From contig NZ_JAWDXO010000033.1 of NCBI RefSeq assembly GCF_032477075.1, positions 1 to 50,043 of the forward strand: a DNA stretch of 50,043 bases, read 5' to 3'. The notes beneath the pieces were generated by a model. That model did not search any database. It was not told the DNA's origin and saw nothing but the letters and a program-made list of their open reading frames with translations. This document shows positions 43,660 through 50,043 of this stretch, piece by piece. The translations under genes and the position numbers were made by a program. Source of the DNA: Fusobacterium sp. Lineage in GTDB: Bacteria; Fusobacteriota; Fusobacteriia; Fusobacteriales; Fusobacteriaceae. Numbering within the stretch: the stretch's first letter is position 1; the number at the start of each line of letters is the position of its first letter.

Positions 43660-44010
43660 ATGAGATATGACAAAGATTTTTGGAATGCACTTGATTATTT
43701 AGTTTCTAATTCTACAATAATAATTGACAGACCTAAAGGCAGCACTCATCCAAAATATACAAACTTTATTTATGTGGTAGATTATGGCTATTTATCTGAT
43801 ACCTCTTCTTCAGATAGTGAAGGTATTGATATATGGAAGGGAAGTAGCCCAACTCAAAAAGTAAATGCTGTAATATGCACAGTTGACTTAAAGAAAAAAG
43901 ATTCTGAGATTAAAATTCTGATTGGATGTACAAATCCAGAGATTGAAATTATTTATAATGCTCACAACAGCAGTGAATTTATGAAAGGAATTCTAATAAT
44001 CAGAGAATAA
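43660..44010 (+). CDS. Inorganic pyrophosphatase-like protein
   Basis: 116 residues, RBS AAAGGA. It resembles small clostridial proteins annotated as inorganic pyrophosphatase: IIIDRPKGSTHPKY, VVDYGYL, and DSEGIDIWKGS. The last replaces the DGDPLDV metal site of true family I enzymes, and the protein is shorter (about 175 in E. coli), so pyrophosphatase activity is doubtful. 46 bases after the CD3324-family gene, probably cotranscribed. Confidence 0.65.
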   Translation: MRYDKDFWNALDYLVSNSTIIIDRPKGSTHPKYTNFIYVVDYGYLSDTSSSDSEGIDIWKGSSPTQKVNAVICTVDLKKKDSEIKILIGCTNPEIEIIYNAHNSSEFMKGILIIRE

Positions 44011-44117
44011 TTTTTTAATTTAATATTTCTTTATACTTTATAATACAGAATCATTTATGACATTGCCTTTTCCTTTTTTATTTGATATCCTTTAATAAAA
44101 AACAGAGGGGATTTATT

Positions 44118-45428
44118 ATGAAAATGGGATATGGAGAAAGAGATATAACTCCTGATTATTCAATAGAAATGGTAGGTTTTTACAGGGCAGATAATTTATC
44201 CAAAGGAATCTTGGATAAACTTTATGTTCAATGTGCATTATTTGATTTTAACAATGAATATTCATGTATCATTGCTATAGACAGCATTGGATTTACTACA
44301 GAGGATTCTGATTATCTTAGAAATATTATAGGAAAAAATTTAAAGATTAATAAGGACAGAGTGATGTTATGCTTTTCTCATACACACTCTGCTCCAAATA
44401 ATGGAATAGAACGCTCTTATTTTGATTTTATCTGCCTGAAAACTCTCCAGGCTGTAAATGAAGCACTTAATAATATGATTCCTGTAAAAGCATCTTGGGG
44501 AAATTTTGAAGGAAATATTGGAGAGAATAGAAGAAATAATTCAGCATTAGATAAAAGAATAGGAATATTAAAAATAAGTACCTTTGATAGTGATAATATT
44601 AAGCTTATTCTTTTAAGAGTTACAGCTCATGCAAATATTTTAAACAGTGATAACTATTTTATTTCTTCAGACTATTTTGGAAGTGTAAGAAAATTTTTAA
44701 AAGAAAAATATGATTGTGATGTTATATTAACTCAGGGGGCTTCTGGAAATATCAGACCTCTATATAGGCAAAAAAATACTGATTTTCTTGAGACCCATTC
44801 TTATGAATATTCTTTAACACAAGCCAATAAAAATATTCCTTCTTTAGAAGCAAAAGAATTAATAAATAAAACTGTTCAGGAAATATATACAGGCATTGAT
44901 AAAATTATATATTCCCTTATTCCTCAAAAAATAAATAGATTGAGTATGTTTTCTGAAATAAAAAGATTTTATTCAGATGTTCCTTCTATTGAAAGAGCTG
45001 AGGAAATACTCATAGAAGCTAAGGAAAAAGCTGGGATAGATGGCTCTGCTTGGTTAAAAGAAATTAAAAAATTAAATAATGAAAAAATCAATAAACAGTA
45101 CACAGATATTGAAATACAGTACTTTATTTTAAATAATGGCTGTATATGTGGTGTTCCTGAAGAAATAATGTGTGAAATGGCTTTAGGAGTTGTAGAAAAA
45201 ACTAATAATAATCAAATATATCTAGGTGGATACACTAATGGCTGTAGTGGTTATTTTCCTACTTGTGAAGAATTTCTTAAAGGAGGATATGAAGTAGTAT
45301 GGTCATATCTTATCTATTATATCTATCATGGAAGAGTTTCTTCATTGACTAAAGAAAGTGGAAGTATCTTAGTTAATACAATTGTTTCTCAGTTAAAAAA
45401 TTTACATATAAAGAAATCTTTAAATTAA
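44118..45428 (+). CDS. Neutral/alkaline ceramidase-like protein
   Basis: 436 residues from ATG 44118 with AGAGGGGA before it; a start 12 codons upstream lacks an RBS. Motifs of the neutral ceramidase N-terminal domain: ERDITP near 6, metal-binding CFSHTHSAPN near 95, a later TAHANIL, and QGASGNIRP near 210. No signal peptide, so it is probably cytoplasmic and acts on an amide substrate other than ceramide. Similar proteins are common in gut bacteria with sugar or lipid loci; substrate unknown. Confidence 0.8.
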   Translation: MKMGYGERDITPDYSIEMVGFYRADNLSKGILDKLYVQCALFDFNNEYSCIIAIDSIGFTTEDSDYLRNIIGKNLKINKDRVMLCFSHTHSAPNNGIERSYFDFICLKTLQAVNEALNNMIPVKASWGNFEGNIGENRRNNSALDKRIGILKISTFDSDNIKLILLRVTAHANILNSDNYFISSDYFGSVRKFLKEKYDCDVILTQGASGNIRPLYRQKNTDFLETHSYEYSLTQANKNIPSLEAKELINKTVQEIYTGIDKIIYSLIPQKINRLSMFSEIKRFYSDVPSIERAEEILIEAKEKAGIDGSAWLKEIKKLNNEKINKQYTDIEIQYFILNNGCICGVPEEIMCEMALGVVEKTNNNQIYLGGYTNGCSGYFPTCEEFLKGGYEVVWSYLIYYIYHGRVSSLTKESGSILVNTIVSQLKNLHIKKSLN

Positions 45429-45485
45429 ATATTTTTCTTATAGATTCTATATTATTAAATTTTTATAAGATGGAGGTAATTTCAA

Positions 45486-46037
45486 ATGGAAATTCGTTAT
45501 GCAGTACCTAGTGACTTAAATGGACTGTTAAATTTACTGAAAGATAACCATATCAATTCAATTCCAGAAGAAGAAAAGAAAAATGGATTTATAACTACTA
45601 ATATTACCAAAGAACAACTGTACAGTTTAATGGAAAATGAAAAAGGTATTACAGTAGCAGTAAATGACAGTAATCATGTTATAGGATTTGCTCTTGCAGG
45701 AAGTTGGAATTTCTGGCAGTCTTGGCCGTTATTTACATATATGATTGAGCATCTTGAATCATTTAAACTTAATGATCAGATACTGACAGTTGAAAATTCA
45801 TATCAATATGGACCTGTATGTATAGATAAGCAATATCGTAATACAGGTATATTTGAAAAGCTCTTTAGTTTTTCTCTCAAAAGTATGGCTGACCACTATC
45901 CATATATGATTACATTTATCAATCAAGTCAACCCTCGTTCTTATGCTGCTCATACAAAGAAAGCTAAGATGACAGAGTCTGGTACTTTTGATTGGAACAA
46001 TAACCATTACTGGCTCATGGCTATTCAGACAAAATAA
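45486..46037 (+). CDS. GNAT-family acetyltransferase
   Basis: 183 residues, RBS GATGGAGG. N-terminal MEIRYAVPSDLNGLLNLLKD and acetyl-CoA region GPVCIDKQYRNTGIFEKLFS (a variant of the usual R/Q-x-x-G-x-G/A) mark the GNAT fold. The C-terminus (NPRSYAAHTKKAKMTESGTF) fits. Substrate unknown. Confidence 0.82.
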   Translation: MEIRYAVPSDLNGLLNLLKDNHINSIPEEEKKNGFITTNITKEQLYSLMENEKGITVAVNDSNHVIGFALAGSWNFWQSWPLFTYMIEHLESFKLNDQILTVENSYQYGPVCIDKQYRNTGIFEKLFSFSLKSMADHYPYMITFINQVNPRSYAAHTKKAKMTESGTFDWNNNHYWLMAIQTK

Positions 46038-46125
46038 TTTTATTTTATTCAAAATTTATATTTCTTTAATAAAAGACAGCTGATGTAAGTAATTATTCTA
46101 CATCAACTGCCTTATTTTTAATTAA

Positions 46126-47853
46126 TTATTTTAAATTTTCTTTATTAAATTTTTTAATAACTTTTAATATTTCTTCAGATGTATTTAATGCCATAACCTC
46201 TTCTACAAGAGCTTCACATTTTTTCTTATCTAAAGCCATTATATTTTTCTTAATTCTTGGTACAGATATTGCTGACATTGAAAATGAATCCAGTCCCATT
46301 CCAAATAATAATGCTGTTGCTTTTTCATCTCCAGCAAATTCTCCACACATGGAAATAGATATTCCTGCTTCATGAGCACCATTTATTGAAAGTCTTATAG
46401 CTTCTAGTACTGTTGGATTATATGTATCATATAAATGAGAAATATTTTCATTTCCTCTATCTACTGCTAATGTATATTGTGTTAAGTCATTAGTCCCTAT
46501 TGAAAAGAAATCTACTTCTTCAGCAAAATTTCTAGCTCTAAATGCAACAGCAGGAGTTTCCACCATTATTCCTAAAGCTATATTTTCGTCAAATTTAGCT
46601 CCTTCAGCTATTAATTCAGCCTTACATTCTTCAAGTATAACCCTTGATCTTCTTATTTCTGTTATATCCATTATCATAGGAAGCATGATTTTAATATTTC
46701 CAAAAGCTGAAGCCCTTAATAAAGCTCTAAATTGAGTTTTAAGAATTTCAGGTCTATCTAAACATACTCTTATAGCTCTCCATCCTAAAAATGGATTTTC
46801 TTCTTTTGGAAGCTGCATATATGGAAGAGATTTATCTCCACCTATATCCATAGTTCTTATAGTAACTGGTTTTCCTTCCATTTTTTCTGCAACAGTTTTA
46901 TATGCTTCAAATTGCTCTTCTTCTGTTGGAAATCTGTCATTATCCATAAATAAAAATTCTGTTCTATACAAACCTATTCCTGTAGCTCCATTTCTAAGTA
47001 CACCATCTACATCTTTAGGTGATCCTATGTTGGCCCAAGCTCCTACTTTTATTCCATCTTTTGATACAGCTTCTTTATCTTTTAATTGTTTTAAAAGTTC
47101 CTTTTCTTCAGAATATTCCACTTTTTTAGCTTCATATTTTGCAATTTCTTCTGCTGAAGGATCAATAATAATATTTCCTTTTAAAGCATCAACTATTACA
47201 GTTTCTCCATTTTTTACAACAGAACATATATTTCCTGTTCCTACAACTGCAGGGAGTTCCAATGATCTAGCCATAATAGATGAATGAGCAGTTTTTCCAC
47301 CAATCTCAGTTATAAAAGCTACTACATTATTTAAATCAATTTGAGCAGTATCAGATGGAGTAAGATCTTTAGCTGCTACAACTGTATCAGGTGGAAGTGA
47401 ACTTAAATCTAAAATTTCCATTCCTACTGTATTATAAAGCCATCTTTTTCCAATATCTCTAAGGTCAGCTGCTCTTTCTCTTAAATATTCATCCTCTAAA
47501 TTAGAAAGCATTTCACAATAATCATCTATTCCTCTTTGAAGTGCTGCTTCTGCACTTATTCCTTCATCTTCTATTATTTCTATCACTTCATCAAAAAGAT
47601 CTTCATCTTCTAAAAGTGTGATATGTCCATCAAATATTGCTGCTTTATCCTCTCCTAATTTTTTAGCAGTTTTATCTCTTATTACTAATAATTGTTCTTT
47701 TGACTTTTCTCTTCCAGCTAACAGTTTTTCTTTTTCTTTTTCTGGATTACGATTTTTTCCTTCTTCAATAACAAGTTCTTTTTCCTGGTATAGAAATATT
47801 TTTCCTATTGCAATACCTGGTGATGCATCAATACCCTTCATTTGTCTACTCAT
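46126..47853 (-). CDS. ptsI: Phosphoenolpyruvate-protein phosphotransferase (enzyme I)
   Basis: 575 residues, RBS AAAGGGAAA. First protein of the sugar phosphotransferase system: it moves phosphate from PEP to HPr. N-terminal swivelling domain with phospho-His190 in GGKTAHSSIMARSLELPAVV, PEP-binding barrel with TEFLFMDND, and the active-site CGEFAGD near 500. ptsH lies upstream; an internal terminator sits between them. Confidence 0.96.
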   Translation of the reverse strand: MSRQMKGIDASPGIAIGKIFLYQEKELVIEEGKNRNPEKEKEKLLAGREKSKEQLLVIRDKTAKKLGEDKAAIFDGHITLLEDEDLFDEVIEIIEDEGISAEAALQRGIDDYCEMLSNLEDEYLRERAADLRDIGKRWLYNTVGMEILDLSSLPPDTVVAAKDLTPSDTAQIDLNNVVAFITEIGGKTAHSSIMARSLELPAVVGTGNICSVVKNGETVIVDALKGNIIIDPSAEEIAKYEAKKVEYSEEKELLKQLKDKEAVSKDGIKVGAWANIGSPKDVDGVLRNGATGIGLYRTEFLFMDNDRFPTEEEQFEAYKTVAEKMEGKPVTIRTMDIGGDKSLPYMQLPKEENPFLGWRAIRVCLDRPEILKTQFRALLRASAFGNIKIMLPMIMDITEIRRSRVILEECKAELIAEGAKFDENIALGIMVETPAVAFRARNFAEEVDFFSIGTNDLTQYTLAVDRGNENISHLYDTYNPTVLEAIRLSINGAHEAGISISMCGEFAGDEKATALLFGMGLDSFSMSAISVPRIKKNIMALDKKKCEALVEEVMALNTSEEILKVIKKFNKENLK

Positions 47854-47898
47854 ATTTTTCCCTTTCTTTATTCATTTTATCAATAATTATAATTAGTC

Positions 47899-47930
47899 AA
47901 AAAAATAGAAGGCACTTAAACAGTACCTTC
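47899..47930 (-). terminator. Terminator between ptsH and ptsI
   Basis: Minus strand: GAAGGTAC, loop TGTTTAA, GTGCCTTC (8 bp, one G-U), then TATTTTTTT. Confidence 0.75.
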
Positions 47931-47938
47931 CATTAGCC

Positions 47939-48202
47939 TTAGTCTTTTAAATTTTCAAGAAGGTGAGCTAATTGTTCTACAGCTGTATCAGCGTCATCTC
48001 CTTCAGCATGTACAGTTATTTTAGTACCTTTTTTAACTCCTAATGAAAGCAATTTTAGTAATGAAGTTCCCTTAACTCTTTTTCCAGCTTCATTTTCTAC
48101 TTCAATTTGAGAAGAAAATGTTTTAGCCAAACTTACAAATTCATTTCCTGGTCTAGTATGCAGCCCAGTCTCATTTTTGATTTCAACAGTTTTACTTGCC
48201 AT
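47939..48202 (-). CDS. ptsH: Phosphocarrier protein HPr
   Basis: 87 residues from ATG 48202, following GGGTGGAAAG; a start four codons upstream has no RBS. Phospho-His15 is in ETGLHTRPGNEFVSLA (most HPr have HARPA). The region TSLLKLLSLGV keeps the serine equivalent to Ser46 that HPr kinase acts on in Firmicutes. Shuttles phosphate from enzyme I to sugar-specific EIIA. Confidence 0.95.
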   Translation of the reverse strand: MASKTVEIKNETGLHTRPGNEFVSLAKTFSSQIEVENEAGKRVKGTSLLKLLSLGVKKGTKITVHAEGDDADTAVEQLAHLLENLKD

Positions 48203-48341
48203 GTTTCTTTCCACCCTCTTATCTAAAATTAATTGTATAAAAATTTTATTCTTATTATCAATAGACTACTTTATTTTACACTTTTTGTCAATATCTTTTT
48301 ATTTCCATGTATTTTAAAAAAATGAAAATTTGTATATATAA

Positions 48342-48370
48342 TTGACAAGAAAGCTAAGATAGTATAAGAT
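48342..48370 (+). promoter_or_regulatory. Promoter of the FMN-dependent dehydrogenase gene
   Basis: TTGACA at 48342, 17-base spacer, TAAGAT at 48365, about 40 bases before ATG. Confidence 0.6.
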
Positions 48371-48411
48371 AGGAGAGTAGTGGAAATTTAGAATTATAAG
48401 GGGGTTTTAGT

Positions 48412-49428
48412 ATGGATATTAAAACTGTTAAGGACAATGCAAGGGAAAAAATGAAAGGTTTCTGTAATTTATGCAAAATTTGTGATGGTGTTTGGTGTTC
48501 CGGAAAAGTGCCCGGAATGGGCGGAACTGGTACAGGTGAATCTTTTAAAAATTCATATTTAAAATTGAAAAATATAAAAGTCGTAATGAGAACAATTCAT
48601 GAGGCTACTGAACCAACTTTAACTACTAATATCTGGGGAAAAGAACTTTCATTTCCATGTTTAGGAGCTCCTATAACTGGAACTAAATTTAATATGGGTG
48701 GAGGAGTTACTGAAGAGGAATACTGTCTTGATGTAATAGGTGGAGCTATTGATGCTGGAACTATTGGAATGATAGGAGATACAGGGGATGCAAGCTGTTA
48801 CACTGCTGGGCTGGAAGCTATAAAAGCAAATGGCGGAATGGGTGTTGCTGTTATAAAACCTAGAAGCAACGAAGAGATAATAAAAAGAATCAGACTGGCT
48901 GAAGAAGCTGGAGCTATTGCAGTAGGTGTAGATGTGGATGGTGCTGGTCTTATCACTATGAAACTATTTGGACAGCCTGTTGGTCCTAAATCTCTTACTG
49001 AATTGAAAGAACTTACTGCCTCTACTAAACTTCCATTTATGATAAAAGGAATTCTCAGTGTAGATGAAGCTGAACTTTGTGTTGAAGCTGGTGTAGATAC
49101 TATAGTTGTTTCTAATCATGGAGGAAGAGTACTCAATGAAACATTTGCTCCTTGTGATGTAATAGAAGATATAGTAAAAGCTGTAGGAAGTAAAATTAAT
49201 GTTCTTGTTGATGGATCTGTCAGAGAAGGAGTTGATATTCTTAAATATATGGCTCTTGGTGCTAAAGGTGTCCTTGTAGGAAGACCTCTTATTTGGGGTT
49301 CTATTGGTGGAAGACAAGAAGGAGTTAAAACTATATTTGAAACTCTTAAAGGTCAGCTTACACAGGCTATGATTCTTACTGGTGTAAAAGATATAAACAA
49401 AATAGATAAAAAAATTATCAGCAAATAA
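48412..49428 (+). CDS. FMN-dependent alpha-hydroxy-acid oxidising enzyme
   Basis: 338 residues, RBS AAGGGGG. TIM barrel of the lactate/glycolate oxidase family: GAPITGTKF, IAVGVDVDGAG, PFMIKGILSV, the catalytic SNHGGRVLN (His near 240) and VDGSVREG with VLVGRPLIWG for FMN phosphate. Unusual is an N-terminal cluster Cys18, Cys21, Cys24, Cys29 (CNLCKICDGVWC), which might bind an iron-sulfur cluster or metal. Substrate not known. Confidence 0.85.
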   Translation: MDIKTVKDNAREKMKGFCNLCKICDGVWCSGKVPGMGGTGTGESFKNSYLKLKNIKVVMRTIHEATEPTLTTNIWGKELSFPCLGAPITGTKFNMGGGVTEEEYCLDVIGGAIDAGTIGMIGDTGDASCYTAGLEAIKANGGMGVAVIKPRSNEEIIKRIRLAEEAGAIAVGVDVDGAGLITMKLFGQPVGPKSLTELKELTASTKLPFMIKGILSVDEAELCVEAGVDTIVVSNHGGRVLNETFAPCDVIEDIVKAVGSKINVLVDGSVREGVDILKYMALGAKGVLVGRPLIWGSIGGRQEGVKTIFETLKGQLTQAMILTGVKDINKIDKKIISK

Positions 49429-49451
49429 TTTCTGCTTCATAAGGAGAGCTT

Positions 49452-49907
49452 ATGGATATATACAAAAGTACTATAGATGATAAAGAAAATTTTATTAAAC
49501 TGAGAGTTTCTTTATTTAAAGAACTTAAAGAAATAGATGAAAGTACAGAAATAGAAGAATTAATAAAAGAAACTGGAAACTATTATACAACTCATATAGA
49601 TAAAGATTTATTCTGCTGGTTTGCTAAAATAGATGATAATATAGCAGCTGTTGCTTCTATGTGTATATTTTGCAGAATACCTTATTTTCAAAATCCTGTT
49701 GGACTGGAAGGTTATATATTAAATGTATACACTCTTCCTGAGTATAGAAAAAAAGGAGCTGCCTCAAAACTTATAAATGAAATTATTACTTTTTCAAAAA
49801 ACTCATCTTTAAAAAAACTATGGCTTAACTCCAGTGAAGCTGGAAAAGATATATATAAATCTTTAGGATTCACAGAAAATGATAATGAGATGGAATTATT
49901 TCTTTAA
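49452..49907 (+). CDS. GNAT-family acetyltransferase
   Basis: 151 residues, RBS AAGGAG. The acetyl-CoA site is ILNVYTLPEYRKKGAASKLI near residue 92, then LWLNSSEAGKDIYKSLGF at the C-terminus, both typical. Gap of 23 bases to the dehydrogenase gene, so cotranscription is likely. Substrate unknown. Confidence 0.88.
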   Translation: MDIYKSTIDDKENFIKLRVSLFKELKEIDESTEIEELIKETGNYYTTHIDKDLFCWFAKIDDNIAAVASMCIFCRIPYFQNPVGLEGYILNVYTLPEYRKKGAASKLINEIITFSKNSSLKKLWLNSSEAGKDIYKSLGFTENDNEMELFL

Positions 49908-49954
49908 AAATGTAAGGGACTGTTCAAAATTTAAAATAGATCAATTATAAAAAA

Positions 49955-50000
49955 AGCTGAGTAACATTTAAAAAAAATGTTTCACTCAGCTCTCTTTTTT
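49955..50000 (+). terminator. Terminator after the GNAT gene
   Basis: AGCTGAGT pairs with ACTCAGCT around an inner AACATT/AATGTT stem, then CTCTTTTTT. Confidence 0.85.
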
Positions 50001-50043
50001 GTATAATATAGTTACCACCCTAATTATACAAAGGAGACATACA
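50001..50043 (+). other. Upstream region of next gene
   Basis: GTATAATATAG could be a -10 box and AAAGGAG near 50031 an RBS for a gene that starts beyond the window. Confidence 0.4.

Noticed and set aside
49911..49930. GGGACTGTTCAAAA as an insertion-sequence end
   Set aside because: It looks like some IS termini, but no matching inverted end or transposase is present in the window.

Overview
The window is AT-rich DNA from a Fusobacterium-like anaerobe. The best evidence is a surface-adhesin operon of fusobacterial type: two FadA-family small adhesins, coiled-coil and lipoprotein accessory genes, and a very large autotransporter with the N-terminal region typical of fusobacterial autotransporters. 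Poly-Asn/Lys/Ile coding bias and strong AGGAGG ribosome binding sites fit this. I cannot fix the species; the gene set looks closer to the larger-genome intestinal group (varium/ulcerans/mortiferum type) than to F. nucleatum, but that is an inference.

Layout. 1-8758 (minus strand): an adhesin operon reading right to left: two HU-like DNA-binding proteins, three lipoproteins, two FadA-like proteins, a secreted coiled-coil protein, then the autotransporter, which runs off the left edge. An intrinsic terminator lies between the second FadA-like gene and the coiled-coil gene. Just upstream (8807-9065) is the most interesting structure seen: a 201-bp segment bounded by 29-bp inverted repeats (28/29 identical) that carries a consensus-like promoter pointing AWAY from the operon. 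This is the layout of an invertible, phase-variable promoter caught in the OFF orientation. 9189-10397: a decayed phage or mobile-element fragment (HTH protein, deleted DnaC-like loader). 10820-13248: small hypothetical and membrane proteins, including a tandem YcxB-like pair.

13703-16233: OmpR-type two-component system plus a PepSY-domain protein. 16526-17630: DUF2284 protein and a small outer-membrane barrel. 17718-18889: TPP riboswitch, terminator and an orphan thiamine-binding protein. 18903-24557: complete pyrimidine operon pyrB-K-D-F-C-E, preceded by a 42-codon leader ORF that overlaps an intrinsic terminator (pyrBI-style attenuation), and with a PyrI-type zinc domain fused to PyrB. 24576-27419: yybP-ykoY-type Mn2+ riboswitch controlling a P-type cation ATPase. 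27723-31048: DAACS symporter, aminotransferase, hypothetical protein.

31540-41255: thioredoxin-MsrA-MsrB fusion, lipoprotein cyclophilin, potCBA polyamine/ABC transporter without potD, Na/Pi cotransporter, TPR protein, CoA-disulfide reductase. 41384-42556: cysteine desulfurase-like protein. 42573-43138: a tRNA cluster (Ala, Gly, Ala) in which each tRNA-Ala is followed by the 5' end of a truncated tRNA and then a terminator. 43216-46037: CD3324-family protein with an unusual leader/inverted repeat, pyrophosphatase-like protein, ceramidase-like protein, GNAT. 46126-48202: ptsH-ptsI with a terminator between them. 48342-49907: FMN-dependent alpha-hydroxy-acid dehydrogenase and a GNAT protein.

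How it fits together: most of the window is housekeeping metabolism controlled by RNA devices (TPP, Mn2+, probable UTP attenuation). The accessory, variable part is the left 10 kb, where a surface-adhesin operon sits beside a putative DNA-inversion switch and phage debris. No recombinase gene is visible in the window, so a switch would have to be driven in trans.
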